A stretch of DNA of 64,000 nt from assembly GCA_028704385.1 (NCBI GenBank), contig JAQVLA010000001.1, positions 285,923 to 349,922 on the forward strand, written 5' to 3'. Numbering within the stretch: the stretch's first letter is position 1; each line of letters opens with the position of its first letter. Of this stretch, positions 24,883 through 33,632 are shown one piece after another. The translations under genes and the position numbers were made by a program. Under the pieces are notes generated by a model. That model did no database searches and had not been told where the DNA came from. It saw only the letters and a program-made list of their open reading frames with translations. This DNA is from Bacteroidales bacterium. Its GTDB lineage: Bacteria > Bacteroidota > Bacteroidia > Bacteroidales > F082.

Positions 24883-27738
24883 TTACAGCTTTTTTTCTGC
24901 ATTATGAAACTTACTGTCAATCTTATCCACGTTCAACTCCTTGAGTTCGTGCTCGAACGAGCGCCATTTGTTACCAATACACAACATGCCACATTCCTTG
25001 TCAACGAAAGGACATTCGCACATTTCGAAAGTCTTGTCGATGATTTTTTGCTGTCGGATCACATGGAATTTTGGCGATCCTGTAGCAGGGCTGCCACTTG
25101 CCGGACGTGCAATGAGTTTAAGCGGAATTTCTTTAAATTCGTGATGGATATATTTCCAGGCACCCATATTCATCGGCTCTTCCTGAACCCAAAGATGTGT
25201 TTTTGCCTTTTTGTATTTTTCGATTATGGCAAGCATTTGCTTTCGTGGTAATGGATAAAGTTGTTCCATTCTGACAAAGGCAATTGTTTCGTTTTGTTTG
25301 CGTTCTTTTTCTTCGAGCAAGTCGTAATAAATTTTGCCAGAGCAGAATACAACTTTTTCAATATTTTCAGGCTTGGCGGTTGGGTCGTCAATCACTTCCT
25401 GAAATCCGGTTTCGGATTCGAAAGCTTCGATCGGTGAAACACATTTTGGATGCCTCAGCAGACTTTTTGGTGTAAAGATGACAAGAGGTTTACGGAAAGG
25501 TCTTCTAAGCTGTCGTCTCAGGATATGGAAAAAGTTGGCAGGTGTAGTGCAATTGGCAATTTGCATATTGTTTTCGGCGCATAAACTTAGAAAACGCTCG
25601 ATGCGTGCCGAACTATGTTCAGGTCCTTGACCTTCGTATCCATGTGGCAGCAGAACTACCAGGTCGTTCATCACATTCCATTTGTCTTCGGCACTACTCA
25701 AAAACTGATCGAAAATGATTTGAGCACCGTTATTGAAATCTCCAAACTGAGCTTCCCAAATTGTAAGTGTTTCGGGCGAGGCCAGGGCATAACCATATTC
25801 AAATCCCAACACACCATATTCCGAAAGGGGTGAATTATATACATCAAAAGTCGCTTGATTTTTGCTAATCGAGCTGAGTGGGATATATTGTTCTTCAGAA
25901 TCTTCGACCCGCAATACCGCATGTCGATGCGAGAAAGTTCCTCTCTCAACATCCTGGCCACTTAGCCGAACAGGTGTTTTTTCATTAACCAGACTGCCAT
26001 AAGCAAGCAATTCGGCCATTGCCCAGTCAAGTTGATTGTCCTTGAAAACCATATCGTAGCGTTGCTGTTGCAGCCGGCTGGTTTTTCGAAAAAATTTCTT
26101 GTCTCCGGGTAAAGATGTAAGTTTTTTGGCAATCGTAAGTAGCGTTTCCTTATCAACACCTGTATTGGTTTTATGCTCAAAATCGCTGATGTTGGCTTTT
26201 CGGATACCTTTCCAGGTATCCTCCAAAAAGTTGTTGATAAACGATTTTTCCCTTTCTTTTGCTCCGGAAAGGCTTAGTTCGAGTTTCTCTAAATTTTTTG
26301 TTTCCAGTGCTTTAATTTCATCCGCTGTAATCAATCCTTCGGTCAGCAGTTGTTTTTCATAAATTATCTTGGGATTGGGATGTTTTTCGATCACTTTGTA
26401 CAGGATAGGCTGCGTAAAACGAGGTTCATCTCCCTCATTATGACCATATTTGCGATAGCAAAGCAGATCAATATACACGTCCTTATGAAATTTCTCACGA
26501 AACTCCATTGCCAGTTGAATGGCGTAAACCACAGCTTCAGGATCGTCTCCGTTTATATGAAAAACAGGTGATTGCGTAACTTTTGCCACATCAGTTGAAT
26601 AGGTGCTGGATCGACCGTCCAGGTAATCAGTGGTGAATCCGATTTGATTGTTGATCACAAGATGAATAGTGCCGCCAGTGCGATAACCTTTTAGCTCAGA
26701 CATCTGTGCTATTTCGTAAACAATCCCTTGTCCGGAGATAGAAGCGTCGCCATGAATAATTATGGGGGTAACTTTACTAAAACTTCCATCATGGTATTGA
26801 TCGATCTTGGCTCGTGCAATTCCTTGCACAACCGGGTCAACTGCTTCGAGGTGCGAAGGATTGGGAGCCAGTGTGAGCTTAACGGTTTTGCCGGTAGTGG
26901 TTTTTCGTTCCGAGGTGTAACCCAAGTGGTACTTTACATCGCCCAACAGTGTTTCATCTTCGTACATCTTGCCATCAAACTCGCTGAAAATATCTGCATA
27001 AGGTTTGCGAAGTATATTTGCAAGAACATTCAGCCGGCCGCGATGTGCCATACCAATCACAAACTCCTTTACACCCAGATCGGCACCTTTTTCCATGATG
27101 GCTTCCAAGGCAGGAATGAGCGACTCGGCACCTTCGAGTGAAAAGCGTTTTTGACCCGGGAATTTTTTATGCAGAAAGGCTTCAAAACTTACTGCACGGT
27201 TCAGCTTATCCAGGATATATTTTTTATCGGACAAAGTATAATCAGGTGTATTACGTGCAGATTCCATTTTTTGACGCAGCCACCTAACGATCTCCGTATT
27301 TCGGATATATACATATTCAACAGCAACCGATCGGCAATAGGTTTGCTCAAGCATATGGATGATATTTTTGAGGCTGGTGGCCCCAAGGCCTACTTCGGTA
27401 CCGGCTTCAAACTGCTTATCCAAATCGCTTTCAGTTAGGCCGAAGTTGCTGATATCCAAGCTGGGGGTATAGGTTCTGCGTTTACGCACCGGATTTGTTT
27501 TGGTGAATAGGTGCCCGCGTTTCCGGTAATCCTCGATCAGCCTGATCACCTTAAATTCTTTGCCCGTGGCAAGCGAAACCTCACCAGGCCTGCTGGCATA
27601 ATCTCTTACAGCAAAATCAAAACCTTCAAAAAATCGTCTTAGTTGAGGGTCGGTCTGATCGGGATTGTTTTTAAACTGCTGATAAAGAGATTCCAATACA
27701 GCTGGATCGTTGGCGTTTAAAAAAGTGTAGTCGTCCAT
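24883..27738 (-). CDS. sucA: 2-oxoglutarate dehydrogenase E1 component
   Basis: Thiamine diphosphate-dependent decarboxylase of the NAD-linked TCA step, 951 residues. The N-terminus MDDYTFLNANDPAVLESLYQ is the E1o targeting helix. Active-site hallmarks are FVIGMAHRGRLNVLANILRK, GDASISGQGIVYE, INNQIGFTT, and the transketolase-like half with ERGTFSHRHAVLR and LPHGYEGQGPEHSSARIER. The length matches the family. It leads the minus unit sucA-sucB-nadB-carbonic anhydrase and has a perfect -7 box 25 bp upstream. It stands back to back, with the ferredoxin between, against the ferredoxin-linked KorAB. Confidence 0.97.
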   Translation of the reverse strand: MDDYTFLNANDPAVLESLYQQFKNNPDQTDPQLRRFFEGFDFAVRDYASRPGEVSLATGKEFKVIRLIEDYRKRGHLFTKTNPVRKRRTYTPSLDISNFGLTESDLDKQFEAGTEVGLGATSLKNIIHMLEQTYCRSVAVEYVYIRNTEIVRWLRQKMESARNTPDYTLSDKKYILDKLNRAVSFEAFLHKKFPGQKRFSLEGAESLIPALEAIMEKGADLGVKEFVIGMAHRGRLNVLANILRKPYADIFSEFDGKMYEDETLLGDVKYHLGYTSERKTTTGKTVKLTLAPNPSHLEAVDPVVQGIARAKIDQYHDGSFSKVTPIIIHGDASISGQGIVYEIAQMSELKGYRTGGTIHLVINNQIGFTTDYLDGRSSTYSTDVAKVTQSPVFHINGDDPEAVVYAIQLAMEFREKFHKDVYIDLLCYRKYGHNEGDEPRFTQPILYKVIEKHPNPKIIYEKQLLTEGLITADEIKALETKNLEKLELSLSGAKEREKSFINNFLEDTWKGIRKANISDFEHKTNTGVDKETLLTIAKKLTSLPGDKKFFRKTSRLQQQRYDMVFKDNQLDWAMAELLAYGSLVNEKTPVRLSGQDVERGTFSHRHAVLRVEDSEEQYIPLSSISKNQATFDVYNSPLSEYGVLGFEYGYALASPETLTIWEAQFGDFNNGAQIIFDQFLSSAEDKWNVMNDLVVLLPHGYEGQGPEHSSARIERFLSLCAENNMQIANCTTPANFFHILRRQLRRPFRKPLVIFTPKSLLRHPKCVSPIEAFESETGFQEVIDDPTAKPENIEKVVFCSGKIYYDLLEEKERKQNETIAFVRMEQLYPLPRKQMLAIIEKYKKAKTHLWVQEEPMNMGAWKYIHHEFKEIPLKLIARPASGSPATGSPKFHVIRQQKIIDKTFEMCECPFVDKECGMLCIGNKWRSFEHELKELNVDKIDSKFHNAEKKL

Positions 27739-27762
27739 GAAAAATGCACTTAATTACAGTCT

Positions 27763-27771
27763 GCAAAGTTA
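27763..27771 (-). promoter_or_regulatory. -7 promoter box for sucA operon
   Basis: The minus strand reads TAACTTTGC, a perfect TAnnTTTGC, 25 bp upstream of the sucA ATG and downstream of the ferredoxin terminator. The sucA unit is therefore probably independent of the ferredoxin gene. Confidence 0.55.
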
Positions 27772-27814
27772 GGTAATTATTAAGAATCATTCTATCGAAA
27801 ACCTTTGCGGACGC

Positions 27815-27842
27815 AAAAAAAGCCCGTATTTAACAGGCTTTA
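27815..27842 (-). terminator. Intrinsic terminator after the ferredoxin gene
   Basis: On the minus strand AAAGCC pairs with GGCTTT, extended by GT/AC across a mismatch, and is followed by seven T residues. It lies about 63 bp past the ferredoxin stop and just upstream of the sucA promoter. Confidence 0.65.
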
Positions 27843-27904
27843 ATAATTTTAGCTGAATACACAGCTCAACAAGTTGAGTAGCACTTATGCGGCTACCTTA
27901 GAAT

Positions 27905-28072
27905 TTATTCCGGAATGATTGCTTCAACCGGGCAAACATCAGCACAAGAACCGCAATCGGTGCAAGCATCAGGATCTATCACATAGATATCGCCTTCAGA
28001 AATAGCATCAACCGGACATTCATCAATACAGGTGCCACATGCTGTGCAATCTTCAGTGATTTTGTAAGCCAT
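27905..28072 (-). CDS. 2[4Fe-4S] ferredoxin (55 residues)
   Basis: Small clostridial-type ferredoxin. The translation gives two cluster motifs, CTACGTCIDECP (about 9-20) and CTDCGSCADVCP (about 37-48), each CxxCxxCxxxCP. There is no extra domain. It begins MAYKITEDC and ends VEAIIPE. It has a perfect -7 box about 40 bp upstream and a hairpin terminator downstream, so it is an independent gene. It diverges from korA-korB, whose enzyme needs a low-potential ferredoxin acceptor, and is the natural partner for it and for NifJ. It is short enough to be missed by length-filtered gene calls. Confidence 0.95.
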   Translation of the reverse strand: MAYKITEDCTACGTCIDECPVDAISEGDIYVIDPDACTDCGSCADVCPVEAIIPE

Positions 28073-28110
28073 AACTGTCTGTTTTTAAAATTTAACAATA
28101 AGTTTGTGAT

Positions 28111-28119
28111 GCAAAGATA
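28111..28119 (-). promoter_or_regulatory. -7 promoter box for the ferredoxin gene
   Basis: The minus strand reads TATCTTTGC, a perfect TAnnTTTGC, about 38 bp upstream of the ferredoxin ATG. A TTG lies about 23 bp further upstream, slightly outside the usual spacing. Confidence 0.55.
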
Positions 28120-28520
28120 GCAGTTATGATGATTATATTAGGCAATAAGTATAATTTATAGCTAATCTAAATTGAGGGGCACGGTTGTTTTATTTTAGCA
28201 TTTTGCATCGCGTCTTTTTCCCGTCAGGAGGATGTTGCTAATCGCAGGAAATTAATCGATAATTTCTTTCGAAAAAGTATGCATAAATGTTGCACAACCA
28301 GGGGAATAAGACGGATTTAGAGTTGAATTTTTAAAAATCTTTCACTCCTTTTATTCAGTAATGGCATAATATTGAATTTAGACTGAATCTATTTAAGCTA
28401 TGCGGCAGTTATCCGGCTTTAAAAATTGAAATAGTGTAACTAATAGAATATCAATGTTATAAATTGAAGTTTTGGAAAATTTGCAAACGTTTCAGATCAC
28501 TTGGGAGATGCTGATTCAGC

Positions 28521-28550
28521 TTGGGGCAATATGAAAGTTTTTACCTTTGT
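28521..28550 (+). promoter_or_regulatory. Promoter of korAB with both elements
   Basis: TTG at 28521-28523 (-33 box) and TACCTTTG at 28542-28549 (-7 box) are separated by 18 bp, a good Bacteroidetes promoter. Transcription would start near 28556. This rules out a start codon at 28521 and supports the korA ATG at 28572. Confidence 0.65.
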
Positions 28551-28571
28551 AGCAATTTAAAAAACTTAGCT

Positions 28572-30416
28572 ATGACAAGCAAGAACAGTAAGGTTGTTGA
28601 GCTCGAACAGGTCGTGATTCGTTTTGCTGGCGACTCGGGTGACGGGATGCAATTGACGGGCTCCCTATTTTCTGATTCTACGGCATTTGCCGGTAATGAT
28701 TTCGCTACTTTTCCGGATTATCCCTCCGAAATTCGTGCCCCACAAGGTACCGTTTCTGGTGTTTCCGGTTTTCAAATACATTTTGGACAAAAAACGGTTC
28801 ATACTTCCGGCGACCTGGCTGATGTGCTGATTGCCATGAACCCGGCATCTTTAAAAGCCAATATGCGTTGGATTAAAGATGGAGCCATCATCATCGTTGA
28901 TGAAGATGCTTTTGTTGTCAAAGGAATTGAAAAAGCCGGCTATAAAACTGATCCCACGCTGGATGGCTCACTCGAAAAATATAAAGTGATCAAGGCTCCG
29001 ATATCTTCAATGACCAAAGAGGCTGTGAAGCACCTTAACATGGACATGAAATCAACGCTTAAGACAAAAAACATGTTTGCTCTGGGTGTTGTGATGTATC
29101 TTTTTAATAGAGATACGAGCCTGATAGACAAATATTTTGAACAAAAATTCAAGGCTAATCCCTTAATTGTTGAGGCCAACAAAGCTGTATTGGCTGCTGG
29201 AAATCATTATGCTGAAACAATAGAATTATTTGGTAATACCTTTAAAGTTGAACCAGCACCTCTGGCAAAAGGGCGATATCGTAATATAACAGGTAATATT
29301 GCAACGGCATGGGGTTTTATGGCGGCTTCAGAGCGATCGGGAAGGGAATTGTTTTTAGGATCTTATCCCATCACACCAGCCACAGAAATTTTGCAGGAAC
29401 TTTCGAAACACAAAAATCTTTCTGTAAAAGCATTTCAGGCCGAAGATGAAATAGCCGGAATTGTATCAGCAATTGGTGCAAGCTTTACAGGCTCATTAGC
29501 AATTACCTCCACCAGCGGCCCGGGTTTATCGCTTAAAAGCGAGGCAATCGGCCTTGCCGTTATGACGGAGCTTCCCATCGTTATTGTTGATGTTCAGCGG
29601 GGCGGCCCTTCTACCGGATTGCCAACCAAATCAGAGCAAAGTGATTTGATGCAGGCACTTTACGGACGTAATGGTGAGGCTCCGGTGATTGTGTTGGCTG
29701 CCCGCAGCTCGGTTGATTGTTTTTATAGTGCCTATGAAGCATCCAAACTGGCGATGGAACATATGACTCCTGTGATTTTACTTACAGACGGCTCACTGGC
29801 TAATGGTTCAGAAGTGTTCAGAATTCCTAAAGTTGCTGACCTTTCGCCTATCAATCCTCCTTTGGCAAATGCAGATGATGAGGAGTACAAGCCTTATAAA
29901 CGCGATCCCGAAAAACTAAACAGGAAATGGGCATTGCCAGGAACTTCAGGTTTGCGCCATCGCATTGGTGGTTTGGAGAAGTTGGATGTAGCAGGCACGG
30001 TTTCGCATGATCCACTTAATCACGAACGCATGACTTATCTGCGTGAAGAAAAAGTGATGCGTGTGGCAGATTATATTCCTGAACAGACCGTTATGGGACC
30101 AGATGAGGCTGATTTGCTTGTTGTTAGTTGGGGAGGAACATATGGCGTGATGTTAACTGTTGTTGAAAAAATGCTTGCGGAGGGAAAATCCCTGGCACAT
30201 GCACACTTCCGGCATATCATGCCTTTACCTAAAAATACTGAAACACTGCTTGGTCGGTATAAAAAGATTGTAGTTTGTGAAATCAATAACGGACAATTTG
30301 TTAAGTATTTGAGGATGAACTACCCTCAGTTCAGATATGAACAATTTAATAAAATTCAGGGACTGCCTTTTATGGTTGCCGAACTGGAAGCTAAATTTAA
30401 TGAACTTTTAAAGTGA
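28572..30416 (+). CDS. korA: 2-oxoacid:ferredoxin oxidoreductase, alpha subunit (gamma-alpha fusion)
   Basis: Large subunit of a KorAB-type 2-oxoglutarate (or related 2-oxoacid) ferredoxin oxidoreductase, 614 residues from the ATG at 28572. The N-terminal gamma domain (about 1-190) has RFAGDSGDGMQLTGSLFSD, FATFPDYPSEIRAP and ISGFQIH-like strands. The alpha domain follows, with FLGSYPITPATEILQELSKH, FQAEDEIAGIVSAIGAS and TSTSGPGLSLKSEAIGLAVM. The C-terminus has DLLVVSWGGTYG. korB follows after 5 bp. Substrate preference cannot be read from sequence; the gene order beside sucAB favours 2-oxoglutarate. Reduced ferredoxin would allow reverse carboxylation. Confidence 0.93.
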   Translation: MTSKNSKVVELEQVVIRFAGDSGDGMQLTGSLFSDSTAFAGNDFATFPDYPSEIRAPQGTVSGVSGFQIHFGQKTVHTSGDLADVLIAMNPASLKANMRWIKDGAIIIVDEDAFVVKGIEKAGYKTDPTLDGSLEKYKVIKAPISSMTKEAVKHLNMDMKSTLKTKNMFALGVVMYLFNRDTSLIDKYFEQKFKANPLIVEANKAVLAAGNHYAETIELFGNTFKVEPAPLAKGRYRNITGNIATAWGFMAASERSGRELFLGSYPITPATEILQELSKHKNLSVKAFQAEDEIAGIVSAIGASFTGSLAITSTSGPGLSLKSEAIGLAVMTELPIVIVDVQRGGPSTGLPTKSEQSDLMQALYGRNGEAPVIVLAARSSVDCFYSAYEASKLAMEHMTPVILLTDGSLANGSEVFRIPKVADLSPINPPLANADDEEYKPYKRDPEKLNRKWALPGTSGLRHRIGGLEKLDVAGTVSHDPLNHERMTYLREEKVMRVADYIPEQTVMGPDEADLLVVSWGGTYGVMLTVVEKMLAEGKSLAHAHFRHIMPLPKNTETLLGRYKKIVVCEINNGQFVKYLRMNYPQFRYEQFNKIQGLPFMVAELEAKFNELLK

Positions 30417-30421
30417 TAATC

Positions 30422-31456
30422 ATGGAAAATCAAATATTAGACCCTGAAGTACTTCAACTTACAAAAGAAGATTTCGCCAGCGATCAAATGGTAAAATGGT
30501 GTCCGGGTTGTGGTGATCATGCCATACTTCACGCTGTTGAAAACGTGTTTCCAAATCTGGGTGTCCCCAAAGAAGATTTTGTAGTAGTTTCGGGTATTGG
30601 CTGCTCCTCACGTTTTCCGTATTATATGAATACTTACGGGATTCACGGAATCCATGGCAGAGCTGCAGCCTTAGCAACAGGTGTAAAATTATCGAATCCA
30701 AAACTGAGTGTCTGGATGATAACCGGCGATGGCGATAGTATGGCTATTGGTGGTAATCATTTTATCCATACCATCAGACGAAATATCGACATCAATGTTC
30801 TGTTGTTTAACAATAAAATTTACGGACTAACCAAAGGGCAGTATTCGCCAACAACTCCAAAGGGATCGAAAACCAAAACCAGTCCGCAGGGAACTTTCGA
30901 AAGGCCTTTTAATCCTGGTGAATTGGTAATTGGTGCTCAGGGAAATTTCTATGCACGTGTACTGGATGTAGACCCTAAAAATATGACAAAGGTTTTTCTG
31001 GAAGCAGCTAAACATAAGGGTACTTCACTGGTCGAGATATTACAGAATTGTGTGATTTTTGCCAACAAGGTACACGATCTGATCACAAGCCGCGAAACCC
31101 GCGATGATTATCAGTTGTGGCTGGAACATGATAAGCCAATGCTCTTTGGAAAAAATAATGAAAAAGGAATTGTACTCAGGGGTTCCAAACTTGAGATAGC
31201 TACAATTGGAGAGAACGGTATAACAGAAAAGGATATTTTAGTTCACAATCAGTATGAAACCGATCCGGGTATTCATATGATGATCGCCAGAATGATGCCA
31301 CCTGAATTTCCGGTTGCGTTAGGTGTAGTCAGATCAGTTGACTTTGAAACTTTTGATCAAAAAATGGTTGACACAATTTCATCTGAAAAACAGAAGAGTA
31401 CGATAAAATCTGTTGATGAATTGCTGAATAGCGGTGGCACATGGACTATTGAATAA
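30422..31456 (+). CDS. korB: 2-oxoacid:ferredoxin oxidoreductase, beta subunit
   Basis: Thiamine diphosphate and [4Fe-4S] subunit, 344 residues. Motifs include MVKWCPGCGDHAILHAVENV (first cluster Cys pair), VSGIGCSSRFPYYMNTYGIH (third Cys), the TPP-binding WMITGDGDSMAIGGNHFIHT and LLFNNKIYGLTKGQYSPTTP, and a further conserved Cys in ILQNCVIF. I chose the ATG at 30422; a GTG at 30413 overlapping korA is the alternative. It is the last gene of a two-gene operon closed by a clear terminator. Confidence 0.95.
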   Translation: MENQILDPEVLQLTKEDFASDQMVKWCPGCGDHAILHAVENVFPNLGVPKEDFVVVSGIGCSSRFPYYMNTYGIHGIHGRAAALATGVKLSNPKLSVWMITGDGDSMAIGGNHFIHTIRRNIDINVLLFNNKIYGLTKGQYSPTTPKGSKTKTSPQGTFERPFNPGELVIGAQGNFYARVLDVDPKNMTKVFLEAAKHKGTSLVEILQNCVIFANKVHDLITSRETRDDYQLWLEHDKPMLFGKNNEKGIVLRGSKLEIATIGENGITEKDILVHNQYETDPGIHMMIARMMPPEFPVALGVVRSVDFETFDQKMVDTISSEKQKSTIKSVDELLNSGGTWTIE

Positions 31457-31486
31457 ATAGGCTGAAAACTCTTCCGATATTAAAAC

Positions 31487-31520
31487 TTCCTGCCTTTTAT
31501 GAAGAGGCAGGATTTTTTTT
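31487..31520 (+). terminator. Intrinsic terminator after korB
   Basis: TCCTGCCT pairs with AGGCAGGA, with further A-T pairs near a three-base loop, followed by eight T residues. It separates korAB from tilS. Confidence 0.85.
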
Positions 31521-31535
31521 GAGCTATCATTTCGT

Positions 31536-31544
31536 TACTTTTGC
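31536..31544 (+). promoter_or_regulatory. -7-like box directly before tilS
   Basis: TACTTTTGC is a perfect match to TAnnTTTGC but ends only 2 bp before the tilS ATG. If active it would give a leaderless or 5'-truncated message, so it may be fortuitous or may point to a later translation start. Confidence 0.3.
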
Positions 31545-31546
31545 TT

Positions 31547-32875
31547 ATGCTTTCGGAAGTTGAGAACTTTATAATAACACAAAATCTGTTCACCAAAAAG
31601 GACAGACTGCTGCTGGCAATAAGCGGAGGGATAGATTCTGTTGTGTTGTTGCATGTATTGTTGCAGTTGGACTTTCAACCTGTTTTGGCACATTGCAACT
31701 TTTCGCTTCGGGGGGCCGAATCGGATGGCGATGAGCAGTTTGTTAAGGATTTGGCCCAAGAGTATAACTTAAAGCTGCTAACCAAACGCTTTGATACGAA
31801 AACCTATGCAACTCAAAATAGTATATCCACGCAAATGGCAGCAAGAGAATTGCGTTATAATTGGTTTTCAAAACTTTCGGAGGAACATGGATTTACTAAA
31901 ATTGTTTTGGGACATCATCGCGATGATCAGCTGGAGACGTTTTTTATTAACCTTTTCAGAGGATCCGGAATTACCGGACTTAAGGCTATGCTGCATTCCA
32001 ACGGCTTGCTGGTAAGGCCATTACTGGATCAAGGAAGGAAAGAAATTGAAGCCTATGCACACGAAAACGGGCTGGAATGGCGAGAGGACAGCTCTAATCA
32101 GGAAACCATATATCTCCGTAATAAAATCAGACATGGTTTGCTGAATGAGATTGCTTCCTTTGATCAGCAGTACCTCCGAAAAATGTCGGAATCCATTACA
32201 ATGTTACAGCGTGAAGAAGCGCTTTACAGGCATTTACTAACAGATTATTTTAGTAGGATTAGGACCGATAATGTCCAACACTCCGTAAATAAAAATATCT
32301 TTCTGAATCATCCTGAAGGTCTGGCATTGCTTTACGAGTACCTGAAATCATTCGGTTTTAACTACGATCAGGCCAGACAGATTTTTGATTCATTAAACCA
32401 AACCTCCGGTAAACAGTTTTTCTCAGCTTCTTATCAGCTTCTGATTGACAGAAATGAATTACAAATCAGAAAGTCAAATGATATCAGGCCTGAAAAAATA
32501 TTTGAAGTGCATGCGAATGAGAAAGAAATATTCCAGCCGATTCATCTGGAAATCAAACAATATGAATGGAAAAGCTCAATGAAGATCAATAAAGACCCTT
32601 CTTGTGCCATGCTCGATTTTGATCAGTTGCATTTTCCGTTAAAGTTAAGAATCTGGCAACAGGGTGACCGTTTCAGGCCGATTGGTATGAAAGGATCTAA
32701 ACTGATCAGTGATTATTTTATCGATGAACATCTCAGTGTTTTTGAAAAGGAAAAAGTATGGCTGCTGGTTAATGAAAACGATGAAATTGTGTGGCTTGTA
32801 GGCCATCGCATTGACGACCACTACAAAATTACCCCTAAAACCCGTCAAGTATATCAATTAAATCTCCTGAGCTGA
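31547..32875 (+). CDS. tilS: tRNA(Ile)-lysidine synthase
   Basis: Adds lysine to C34 of the AUA-reading tRNA-Ile, using ATP. The protein has about 442 residues. The PP-loop LLAISGGIDSVVLLHVLL (about 21-38) binds ATP. HCNFSLRGAESDGDEQF and LGHHRDDQLETFFINLFRGS are the family's second and third motifs. The C-terminal TilS domain includes KLRIWQQGDRFRPIGMKGSK and DEIVWLVGHRIDDHYKI. The length is that of long, E. coli-type TilS. The start is ATG at 31547; a TTG six bases upstream is less likely. It is convergent with the GIN lipoprotein gene, 11 bp apart. Confidence 0.96.
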   Translation: MLSEVENFIITQNLFTKKDRLLLAISGGIDSVVLLHVLLQLDFQPVLAHCNFSLRGAESDGDEQFVKDLAQEYNLKLLTKRFDTKTYATQNSISTQMAARELRYNWFSKLSEEHGFTKIVLGHHRDDQLETFFINLFRGSGITGLKAMLHSNGLLVRPLLDQGRKEIEAYAHENGLEWREDSSNQETIYLRNKIRHGLLNEIASFDQQYLRKMSESITMLQREEALYRHLLTDYFSRIRTDNVQHSVNKNIFLNHPEGLALLYEYLKSFGFNYDQARQIFDSLNQTSGKQFFSASYQLLIDRNELQIRKSNDIRPEKIFEVHANEKEIFQPIHLEIKQYEWKSSMKINKDPSCAMLDFDQLHFPLKLRIWQQGDRFRPIGMKGSKLISDYFIDEHLSVFEKEKVWLLVNENDEIVWLVGHRIDDHYKITPKTRQVYQLNLLS

Positions 32876-32886
32876 TATTGGACATT

Positions 32887-33630
32887 TTAATCTCCGAGCC
32901 GTATCAAACCTCCACTGCCGCTGCCACTTAATGCGGTTTGTGGATCACCAAAATAATAGACATTTCCAATGCTGTTGATTGTGGCTTCGAGTACAGTGGT
33001 GGCCCTAATCCAGGTGTTATTGGTGCTGTTATTTCCAAGATATGCAAAGCCAGACGTTAGATTTCTGGCGTCAATGGGGCCAAAACTTACCTGATAGATA
33101 TAAACAAGTCGAGAATATCCGCTTGCAGTTAATGAGGCTGTTCCGTAGTGAAAACTCAGGTGAGTACGGTAATTGTTGATTAATAAATTTATGTTTCCGG
33201 CTCCTTCGAACACATCTATTTTAAAGGTGTCTGGATTGATAATTGTGTCCAGACAAATCAGATTTCCTACTGAGCGGTATTCAATGCTGTCTATTTGTTG
33301 AAAGTAAACCCTGGTTTTTAAAGGTTTATCATAGCGGCGCACAAAATTACAATGGTTGTTGTTTTTAATGATCAGCTCACCATCCACCACAGAGGTTTCA
33401 ATTTTTTCGAGCAGATTTTTACCGGCTATTACTTCAGCCATTGGTGAGTCCCCCGAAACCAATTCAACATCAATATTATCAAGCATTACAATACTGTTAA
33501 ACGGTTCGAGCTGTCGTGTTTCAGTAATTAATTCACCGGTAGCGGTAAAGCAGTCTCCCGGACTTTTTTTGCATCCACTCAGCAGAAAAAGGTTCAGAAG
33601 GAATATGGCAAGAATAATTTTCCGGTTCAT
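32887..33630 (-). CDS. GIN-domain (DUF2807) lipoprotein, degenerate copy
   Basis: Lipoprotein of about 247 residues: lipobox LLSGC with acylated Cys20, then KKSPGDC. The head GIN domain follows the same plan as the 17611-18387 protein (ITETRQLEPFNSIVMLDNID, ELVSGDSPMAEVIAGKNLL). The SGSG turns that dominate that paralogue are lost here except near the end (TALSGSGSGG). The reading from 33636 starts with TTG; the ATG at 33630 is better and begins 2 bp after the upstream PagL-like gene's stop, so they form a two-gene operon. Function is unknown; the pairing points to the outer membrane. Confidence 0.82.
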   Translation of the reverse strand: MNRKIILAIFLLNLFLLSGCKKSPGDCFTATGELITETRQLEPFNSIVMLDNIDVELVSGDSPMAEVIAGKNLLEKIETSVVDGELIIKNNNHCNFVRRYDKPLKTRVYFQQIDSIEYRSVGNLICLDTIINPDTFKIDVFEGAGNINLLINNYRTHLSFHYGTASLTASGYSRLVYIYQVSFGPIDARNLTSGFAYLGNNSTNNTWIRATTVLEATINSIGNVYYFGDPQTALSGSGSGGLIRLGD

Positions 33631-33632
33631 GC

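Larger units (their letters stand above)
28073..28571. other. Divergent regulatory region, ferredoxin versus korAB
   Basis: About 500 bp without a supported gene between the ferredoxin ATG and the korA ATG. It contains the minus-strand -7 box TATCTTTGC at 28111-28119 and the plus-strand promoter at 28521-28550. The middle 400 bp is AT-rich. I saw no clear operator palindrome, though the length leaves room for regulator sites. Confidence 0.6.

Noticed and set aside
31536..31544. Promoter for tilS
   Set aside because: Kept only as a low-confidence site: it ends 2 bp before the ATG, too close for a normal leader.
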